The position numbers and the translations under genes are program-made. Positions 15,601 to 25,686 of a stretch of DNA of 64,000 nucleotides are shown here, one piece after another. The notes beneath the pieces are model-generated. The model saw only the letters and a list, made by a program, of their open reading frames with translations. It did no database searches and was not told the origin of the DNA. Every line of letters starts with the position of its first letter. Position 1 is the stretch's first letter. This DNA comes from Meandrina meandrites (lineage: Eukaryota > Cnidaria > Anthozoa > Scleractinia > Meandrinidae). The stretch is from positions 5,830,201-5,894,200 of the forward strand of contig OY855913.1 of assembly GCA_963693305.1 (NCBI GenBank). Reading direction: 5' to 3'.

Positions 15601-18600
15601 TCATTATTAACTAAACTTAAGAAGAAATTTTGCTTTCTGAGCCTTAAAGCGCGAACTATAGCAAAAACTACGAAGATTTCCGAAGACTTCACGAAAACGT
15701 TTCCAAAATGACCGCGCACTGGAATGGAAGGACTGGATCGAGCTTGGAATTTTGTGACGTAATAGTTTTATTTCACGGCTTTGCGATCGAAGAGACGATG
15801 ATCGTCGTTTAAAGAGCGAATAATGTAAAGTTTGAGAGTTTGAGTCAGTCTAAGTAATTCAAGTAATTCTGAAGGAATCTAAGCTTTTTTTTAAACATGG
15901 TTGTCATACTTTTTACTACATTGTAATCCAGTTTCAAAGATTAATAATTATCAAAGGACTGAGTAAAATTGTAAGCATTGTACGATATAGGAGGTTTTCA
16001 AACACTGGATGGCGTATAAAAATCATCAGTCTGCTCAGCTTGGTATAGAACAATTAGTTTTGTTATATACCACAATCTAACTGCAGTTTTTTTGGATTTG
16101 CACGTAATTCTTATCAGGACGTGTGCGGCTTGCAACCCGGATCGGTATGGAGCGCGAAGTTATCTTAGGATGTGGCCAAAAGCTAAGATTGAATTCACTG
16201 TTTCTTTTCTGTACTCGAGAGTCACACAAAACACAAAAACAAATTTGAACACAAAAATTTTTCTTGAATGAAAGGGTATTTCTCAATGCAAATTTGAAAC
16301 TGCAAAGCATCACGCAGGGTAAACCTTTCAATGAATAAATTCGTGTCGTTTTCAGCTGAAGGAAAATTCAGTGTTGAAATAAATACTGAGCGTTTACACA
16401 CTGTCCCCGCGGACACTGTGAGTTCTGTTTGTATTAGCTCTTTTTTGGTCCATATTTATTTAGCCGGTACATGTTATTTAGGGCTCGAAATTAACGGTTG
16501 TAAACCCAACATAAATACAACATTTGAAGCTTAATTTTATACGCGTCAAAAAGCACGTGCACGTGCATGGAAACAAATTATTTGACGAGGATATTGAACT
16601 AACGAACTCAAATTCTAATGCTTGATCATGACCAGCCAAACTAACAAAGTAAAAGTGCTAATAATCATAACAAATACTCTATCTAGCTCTAGGTAGAATA
16701 AGAAAGGTGCAAAATGCATACCTCTAACTTCCTTCGTTTAGCAAAAGCCGAACGGACAGTGGGGTCTTTGTGCTTCTTCCCCGTGATTTCTTTTCCGAAC
16801 AACAAAAAAATAGTCCGCGGCTCAGCATCCTCTTTGGGGTGGAGTCTTAGCGGCTTGAAATCAGAACCCAGAAACCTACGTATTGCCAGATTTTCTCTGA
16901 AGTAGTCTTCGGTAAAATGAACCGCACAAATGCGAGAGTTCTTTTCTGGCTGAAATTCTTTTCATTTTCAAAAGCCATTGTTTCCTGAGCTTTGAATCTG
17001 CTGGAAACTTAAACGTACTTACTTTCACGGGGGGTGACAACTCTAACAAACGCTGTTTCGGGACATAGCTAAAATTGTTCCGGGAATCTGGAGATTTTTC
17101 CGGGAATCGGGACACTTGGCAATTTTTTCCGGGAAACACACGATAATTCCGGGACAATGCGGGGAATTCTAAAATTTTCTGGGAATGTATCCCAAAAATT
17201 CGGGACGATGTTCCAAATTTCCGGGACGACTTAGGTTAAGACCTAGTATTGCTCAAACAGCGTTTGTTAGAGTTGTCACCCCCCGTTACTTTCGACTTAG
17301 AATAATTTAAGCAGTTTAGTGCTGCACAAAACACCATGATGTTCCATTCTTGTGCGCTTCATCACTAAAAGACTGAATTTCCCGCAATTTCGCGGCGCAC
17401 CAATACTGACGTCACAGTTTTATGTTCCGAAAACTTCCCGACAATTTTCCCGAGCGCTCTACGATTATTAAGGCCAAAACTAAGCATTTTTCAACTTGAA
17501 ATTTCTCTGTTTTGCAAAGTCCAATTCCTTTGAAACTTCGGAATATGTTTATTTGGTTCTTAATCAACAAATTGGCCTAAAAAAAAGAAAATTCGAAATT
17601 TTGGTTCATTTGACCTTTAATTAGCTTCATATAAAGAAACAAGCTACGTTATAGTGCAACCACTCAAATTGGCATACCTGCCAACTCTCCCGGTTTTCCC
17701 GGGAGTCTCCAAGTTTTTCATCAAATCTCCCGGTCTCCCGGTTCGAGCACCAAATCTCCCGGGAAATACGTAACGTGGCTTTTTCATTTTTTTTTTTCAT
17801 CAATTTCATTATTTTCGAGAATCCAAAAAGGAAAATAAAACAAGAAGTGGATTTAGTGCTCTTATTTGAGCTGTTCTCAATCGGAAAACATCGGAAAACG
17901 GGAAACAGAGCGATCAAATCGATATATATTTAAAGAGGAACATAATTGGTCAGAAATCAACCAATCCAATCGCACAATTCATGGAAGAAAGTTGGCGCGG
18001 TTTTCGCATGCTGTTTACACTCGAAGCGAAGGTTACCAGCATGGATTACGGTTCGCTGCAAAAAGAATTCTTAGGCGCCCTAACGTGTGAAGTTCATTGG
18101 ACGTCTGTGTTTGTGAGGTAAGTAAATTCAGGGGTTTCCATAAGGGCCGGCAGCCGGCGAAATTCGCCGGCTACTCCACGTGTTTTCGCCGCCTACTTTA
18201 ATTTCCAATTACTTGAATTTTAAGAAATTAGCATGATAACTAATTTGCCACAACTGAACATGAACCGCGGATCGGCCACCATTTAATTCGTTTAACACGA
18301 AAGAAACTTGCTATAATTCTTGGTTAAAATATATCGACTGTCAAGGCTCGAAATTGCGACCGATACGGTCGCCAATGCGACCAACATTTCATAACAATTC
18401 TGCTTTCGTCGCCAAAATGGCGACTACATTTCTGTGTGTTGACAATGAATAACGGTTGTGCCCTTCCAGAAAGTTATATCGGAAGATCTTTGCTTCTAAA
18501 ACATCCAAAATAAGAAAAGAAGTCAATCCATCCCCTTTCTTTCCTTTAAAAGATTCTGTCACATCGGAAAACTCGCAAAAAGCTGACCGTGTTTGAAATC

Positions 18601-21186
18601 GCCCCATAATGCTTTGCAAGCCCTTGAAGCACTTCATGTATGCGTATGGATTGTGTCTCTTGTTGATTCCTTTGATAGTGGCCACAAAATCTTATATATT
18701 GTGTTTGTTTTAGACCTAGTGATAAGTCTTTTTTTGGATTAAGGTGGCTCAGAACAGTTTCCTGCATTTTTCAACACCTCAATTTTGACGGATCAATGCC
18801 AAAAGTCTGTTTCAGTTGACCCAACAATTATGGTATCAAACAGATGCCCAATGGCCGGTAAACAAGTTATGGTTATTTTTTGGACATTGCAAGTTACCAT
18901 AGCAACAGTATAACCTGTTAAAAACACCCTTAATTTTAGCCTTAAGTGCTTATAACTCGAAAACAAGTACGGTGACCCCCATTTTTTATTATCGAAATGT
19001 AATCAACAGTATAAGATGCAACTTTCTGCAAAGTTTTAACAAAATCTGCACATGGAGTTCAGAGCCACCTTAAATTTACGAAAATTTAAGATAGCTCTGA
19101 ACCCCATGTGCAGATTTTTTTAAAACTTTGCCAAAAGTTGCATCTTGTCTTGCTGATCAAAATTTCATAATAAAAAATTGGGGCCACCGGGCTCGTTTTT
19201 GAGTTAGAAGCACTTAAAGCTGAAATTAAGGGTGTTTTTAACAGGTTGTAGTGTTGCTATGGTAACATATTGTGTAATGAAAAAGACAACAACGTGTTCA
19301 CCAATCATTGGGCATTTGTTTGACACCATGATTGTAGCATCAACTGATAAAGATTGGTTATAATGACAGATCGAAATCTAAGTCTTGGAAAGTGTTGGAA
19401 ACGGTAGCCAGCCACCTTAAATTCCTAGAAATGATTTTAAACACTTTTGAACAAGGCCCTATTTGATTTTGCAATCTGGTGACTAAAAATTTGCATTTGG
19501 CGACTATTTTGTCTGCAAGATAATTAAAACTGTTGAATAAAAAGCTGGAAAATAAAGCATGTATGGTTCTGTCAAAATGACCTAATTCTTGCCCCAGAAA
19601 GCGGGAAATGCACACTTAGAGGCTCAGATTTTGAAAGTTTCCCAGGGGTGCATGCCCCCAGACCCCCCTAGAAGGTTCGCACCTTTGGCGCGAGTAACTC
19701 TTTTGCCACCTACTTCTACATTTTTTCCATCTACTTTGATTCTTGTTGAAAACCCTGGGGGGGGGGGGGGGGGGGGGGTGCAAAGATTTCTAGATGTCTC
19801 CAGATTTTTGTACCCTTGGGGTTGGCAGGTATGAATTGGGCCACTTAGAAGAAAATTAACCAATCCAAACATTAATTGAAAACAATAGACGACGACTTTT
19901 TTTGTGAATGGACCAATTATGTTGGAGAATACAAACAACAGTTTTTCAAAAAAAATTGAAAATTCAATGAAGTTCAGAAGATGTGGACCTCTCAGGATGC
20001 TGTGTAATTATTTGATTGGTTGGTTTTGATCCTAAATTTTAAGCGATTTTCAGTGGTTATATTTGACTTTTCACCAGGCCTCCTATTGGGAATAGAGAAT
20101 TCACTGCTACAGTAACTCACCAAGTAGTTGACAACAAACTTCTGAGAACTCTGAGAATTTGTCTCAAACGAGATGCTCCTTCCAACAGACCATCCAAGAC
20201 CTGTCCTGCCACAGTTTCTAGTGCATCTTGCACTTTCGTGATAAAAGCTGAATCAGCCATCAGTTTCTCAGTTATTTTAGCATCTTCTGCTGGTGCACGT
20301 TTTGTTGATGGTTTAACGGTGGCAACTTGTTCTGTTAGTTCAATGAGGTAGTCCCATTCTTCGTCACTATCCAGCTCCTCCTGTAATTTACAAACAAAAT
20401 AATTATCTTGAAAAACTAGAAGCATCAGTTAGAGCATATAATGCTCAGTTTAACTCTGAAGGATTAATAAATTTAGGAGACCTTAGTTAGAACATGTACT
20501 TTGTGCGAATGTAGTAGTGTACCTTGCTAGTATGAAAAATTAGTTAATAGCAGCAAAACCATGATAAAAAGCAGTAAAGCTGTTAGAAGAATAGTCTTAC
20601 TCAGGGTCTCTAAAATGTTTTGAAGCAGGCCCCACCAATTGGAAGAGTAGGCAGCTGTGATAAGTTACATTCATTTGTTGTGAGCTGATTGCTACGACCA
20701 GAGTAACTGGTGAAATATAAGATTTCAAGTAGCCAGCAGAACTCCGGCGGCCACTGGCTTGTTTTGAAAACCCTGCTCACTCGAGCTCCCCGTTTGCTCT
20801 TTCCTTCAGTTTCCTGGCTTTCTGTTTTATCTTGCCATGATGCTTCAAGAATCACCAGCTAAATTTATGTGTTTATCGTTAACAATTACTGCAGCTTACA
20901 TACTGGAGCTTACATGAATGTGTATTCATATTTCCCTTGTCACATAAGAAAACAATAAAATTTTTTTAGTGATTGAAATGATTCACACCTGTCCTCCATA
21001 ATGCCTTTCTCCCTGCCTCTTACTCTTTTCCTCTCGTCTTTTTACTGCGGCAGCCAAGACTTGTTCAATAACTGATGTCTCCCTGTCGTAGTCATCACTT
21101 ATCTCATGTCCAGCCCTGTCTGTCGTAACAGGCTTGTCTTCTAGCTGTACCTCCCAGTCATCTATGGAGTATCACAACACTTTGTC

Positions 21187-21218
<32 letters not shown>

Positions 21219-24200
21219 ACAAACAAACAAACAAACAAACAAAACAAAACAAAACCAAAAAAACAAGGTGAATGAAGGGTATGAATATTTTCTGGAACAA
21301 CACTTTCAATTAATAACATTACACCTTAGTCTCACCATCAACAGCTTTTTCCTCTGGAACTCTTTCTTTCTCTTCAACCTCCTCTTTAACATTTGTCACG
21401 GTGACCTTTTTTGCTCCAGTATCCTTCGCAGAAGCAGGCTTACTCTTTACAACAGTAGCTTTCTTTTTCACCTCCTGCCTTCCTTTCTCCTTGTTTTCTT
21501 GTTTCCCTTCATTTCCTTTCTGACTTTTTGGTTGAGTTCCTTCTTGTTTTTGTTCTTGTTTCTGTTGAAGTTTTCGTATCCATGACGGCCGCACTTCTGC
21601 AGTGCCACCCTCTTTCTGAATTATGGATGTGTAAGAGACTACTTAATAAATCACTAGTACTCCCAAATCTCCCAAGTACAAGTTGAGTATTTTTTATTAG
21701 TCACCTTTTGGCGGGAGGCAGGAGAAGAGAGGGCAGAAAGCAGGATTCCAAAGCTGGCTGGAGCCAGGAGAAATTGAGAAAAATTTTGCAACATGTATTT
21801 CATTATATTTTGCAAAGACAAGGGAACCACAATGGAAAGGGGGTGGGAAGCAGAAGTAAAAGGTATGGGAAATGGGAGGTTCAGAACACCCTGTCCCCCC
21901 ACTCCAATCCCCATTCTATGGATCACTTAATATTATTATACTCCAAAACCATGTCATTGTCAAAACAGGTAATTCCAAAAATTGATTAAAAAAATTATTA
22001 TAATTGATCAATAAATTGTTGGTTGAACAGAAACTTACACGTCATTGTGTAGTTTCCACTGGAAGGTGTGTCAGTGTTTCAGCTAGCTTAAATTATTATT
22101 AATAATAAAATAGTGTTTGTTAACGAACCTTGCTTTTTCCTTGTTGAGTTTTTCCCTTGGGTTTTGCAGTTTTCCCCACAGTGCTTCCTACATTCGAGAC
22201 CTTTTCAAACATCTCTGGATCACTAATCCTTTGCAATTCAGCTTCTAAACAAAACAGAACAATGAAAAGAAATTACATGTACCTACGGAAAAATATTAAA
22301 AATAATACACTGTACAACCATAAAAAACATCATCATCACATAATTGTTATATCCTTAACAGGAGATAACTATGACAAATGACTCTTCTTGTATCCTAATT
22401 TGCAACTTTTATATATTACCGGTAAGATCATTATTGTTGTCCAACTGGATGTCTCAGTAAATAAGGCCAGGAAAAGGAGATAACTGTGACAAATTACTCT
22501 CTCTTGTATCTTGCTTCACAACTTTTATATGATTTATTAAGATTATTTTATATTTTAAGATTATTGTTGTTACTGAAATTGGAGAAAGGAAACTGATACT
22601 GACCATTGATTCCATCTGCTACAAATGGATGTCTCAGTAAATAAGGCCAGGAAAGTCTTTTGTTGGGGTCTTTAGTGAGGAGGCCTTGAAGAAAGCTCTG
22701 AAATGTCATGTCAACAATGATTTTAATTATTGCCTAATCAAAAAGAAGTTCTATCTCCTTCACCCCTTCTCCTTCCCCCAACCTCCATACCCACAGTGGA
22801 GATGGGAGGGGAGGGGAGGAGCAGAGAGGAGAGGAGAGAGGAGGAGACAATGGGAGCGGAGAAGAGAGGAGAGGAAAAGGGGGAGGAGGGGACGGGATGC
22901 AGGGATGGGATGGGAGGAGAGGAGAAGAGGGGAGGGGAGGGGAGGGGAGAGGAGAGTCAGAGGAGGGGAGGGGAGGGGAGGGGAGAGGTATAATCATTTG
23001 CTATAAATGGAGAAGAAACCATGTTGAGTGAAAATACTCTGGTTTATTTAGTGAAAATACTCATGTAACAACTGAAGCTAAATTAATTCCTAGTTAATTC
23101 ATGGATAAAAGCAACAGTTGCTAATTATTTTCCTACCTGAAAGTCAGGACTCATGTTCTCAGGCCACTTGACAGTATCCTAATAATAATGAATATAAAAA
23201 ATGCTTGTTAAACCCAACTGAAAAAAGAATATATTTATCTGATTAGGAAAACATATTATTTTGCATTTTATGTTAAACACACAATAAATAAATATACATA
23301 TGTATACAAAACTGGTTGGTCACCATATAAGATTTGAATTTGGGATGACTTCATGTTACCATGCATGAAAAATAAAATTAACCTTGGTACCAGGTTTGTT
23401 AAAAACAATTAAATATTAATGTTATTGCGAGGTAATGAAAGTGACAATGTACACACATTTAATTTGGTTGCAATCTGATACATACCCGACAGATGAGGTT
23501 CACCAGCTGAAAGATGCTGTTGGTATAGAATGGTGGTGTCCCAACATAAAGTTCATATAAAATACACCCCACAGACCTATAAGTAGACAAGATTAAGCAC
23601 TAAGAATTTTGTTGCAAATTAATATAATTATAATATTAGCATAAATACAAGAAAGGGATAAAAAATAAAAATAAAAATTAATAAAGGTGAGTATCTGAAC
23701 AGTCTAAGGTAAGGTAAGGTAAGGTAAGGTAAGGTAAGGTAAGGTAAGGTAAGGTAAGGTAAGGTAAGGTAAGGTAAGGTAAGGTAAGGTAAGGTAAGGT
23801 AAGGTAAGGTAAGGTAAGGTAAGGTAAGGTAAGGTAAGGTAAGGTAAGGTAAGGTAAGGTAAGGTAAGGTAAGGTAAGGTAAGGTAAGGTAAGGTAAGGT
23901 AAGGTAAGGTAAGGTAAGGTAAGGTAAGGTAAGGTAAGGTAAGGTAAGGTAAGGTAAGGTAAGGTAAGGTAAGGTAAGGTAAGGTAAGGTAAGGTAAGGT
24001 AAGGTAAGGTAAGGTAAGGTAAGGTAAGGTAAGGTAAGGTAAGGTAAGGTAAGGTAAGGTAAGGTAATTTATTTTACGTCAAAAGCACAGGGAGTGGTTG
24101 CCCAAGTCTCCCGAGCCAGAGGCTCATGATAAACGTGTTTGCTCATGATAAAAGTGTTTGTGGTCAGTGGAGTCTGACCTCCTTCAAATCTTGTCGGAGA

Positions 24201-25632
24201 CCCTGGACATGGCTTTTTTCATATTTACTTCATTCTGAACAAAGAGTAAATTTTTAAATTACTAACCAGAGATCTGAATTGTGATCATACGGCTTTTCCT
24301 GCACCAATTCAGGAGACATGTATAGTGGAGTTCCCTACAAGCAAAAGAGAAATGAAGGTTTAAGTAGCCTGCAACTTATTATTACCACTGATAAAGGGCG
24401 AAGCACGAAACATCAGTATTTTAACAACTTTTTGGCACTTTTATACCTTTTTAAAATTTTTTACTTTGCAACTTCAGTGTCTTGTCTAGTATATATCAAA
24501 CTTACATGTAGTAATGCAAATTAGGTCAAGGATTGGTTAAGATCATAAGCAAATTAACAACCGTAATTAGCTATTACTGTTTCTTCACTGACACATTTCA
24601 CCATCCTGTGCCTTGCCGTACATGGTATTCAGTCTGATGTTTGTATTGGGCAAAGTTGCAGAATTTTTTCCACTGTCAGTGGTGAACTTATGACAGAACT
24701 GTTGAGTAAGGATACCATTAATGGTCTTGGATAAATGGAATGGAGAAATATGGTTTACCTCGGATTCCATACAATCATTAAGACCTTCATCAACTGAAAA
24801 TGGTCTTGGAGATAACAAACATAACAAAGAACTTTACCCTAATTAATAATATGTTATTTTGTACCTTTATTGATGTCAATACAAGAGTGTTGATACTCAT
24901 TGCTCTTGCAAATCTGAAAGAAATTAGTTGAAATTGTGACTTAACTGACTTAATTCCTAGCTCTCCTCTGGGAGAATAGGGCCATAGTTGAAATTGTAGT
25001 CAGCAATTAAATAGTATAATGTCTTTGGGTTGTTTTTACAGTTTTCAAATAAAAATAACAATATTAAAAAGGCCAATTACTAACTATTATATACCAAATA
25101 TTATATGTAAAGCTAGTGGATTCCTGATTTCTCAAGCCTCTTAGGGAAGCAAAAACTGGTTTGAGAAATTGGGCGTTGAGAAATAATTATGATGTAAAAT
25201 TGTTTGGTTTGACTGAGTGAAGCAAATGCGAGGGAAATGATTTTTAGGTCCAGTTATCAGTGGGTTTAAGAAAGAGAAATTATGTTTTCATTCCTGACTA
25301 GAAGAAGCATGCACTGATTGAGTTAAAACTATAACTTGACACAGTTTTTTTGATCTCCTATGTATTTATATCATGTATAGTTACCCAAAGTCGCACAGTT
25401 TGACCACTCCTCCTTTTCCAAGAAGAATGTTTTGTGGTTTCATATCTCTGTGAAGAATTCTGTGAGAGTGCAGGTAGTACAAGGCCTTGACAAGTTGGCA
25501 GGCTATCTTTCTCACCTGATGATTCCAAAGAATAAAAAACAAATCAGCTTTCCACAGTTTGTGAAGGAAAAATTACATTTTGCAGCAGTGTTTAATTTAA
25601 TTAACATAATATGGGATATACAGTTAGTCATG

Positions 25633-25686
<54 letters not shown>

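Larger units (their letters stand above)
17673..19833. mobile_element. 2.16-kb composite transposon in STK36 intron
   Basis: The ends CATACCTGCCAAC and GTTGGCAGGTATG are inverted, flanked by AATTGG on both sides (17667-17672 and 19834-19839). The interior holds CTCCCGG repeats, ACGGTCGCCAATGCGACC-type repeat DNA, a nested inverted pair of 327-bp TTAA elements and a 22-G run (19757-19778). No transposase frame. A 6-bp duplication is unusual and the superfamily is unassigned. Confidence 0.65.
3608..20380 (-). other. STK36: STK36 ARM/HEAT-like C-terminal exons 13-34
   Basis: Exons are 20380-20121, 15464-15365, 15222-15125, 14749-14647, 14237-14087, 13902-13479, 12883-12706, 12020-11943, 11586-11474, 11364-11244, 10937-10834, 10661-10589, 9868-9801, 9193-9108, 8693-8620, 8023-7882, 6522-6402, 5871-5811, 5320-5191, 4821-4749, 4287-4191 and 3796-3608. 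They encode about 947 residues of helical repeat. Family landmarks include [15 protein letters not shown] at the start, [33 protein letters not shown] across the 5811/5320 junction, [13 protein letters not shown], and the final [18 protein letters not shown]. Two acceptors are less obvious and were picked by phase: 10661 (not the closer CAG) and 9868 (not the ATAG at 9834). Confidence 0.9.

Noticed and set aside
20610..20865. Frame [19 protein letters not shown]... considered as an STK36 exon
   Set aside because: It starts at an acceptor but ends in a stop with no in-phase donor, while exons 21161-20989 and 20380-20121 join directly in phase 0. Probably intronic repeat DNA.
22686..23006. Arg/Gly/Glu-rich and Pro/Ser-rich frames
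   Set aside because: Translation of the polypurine tract in an STK36 intron.
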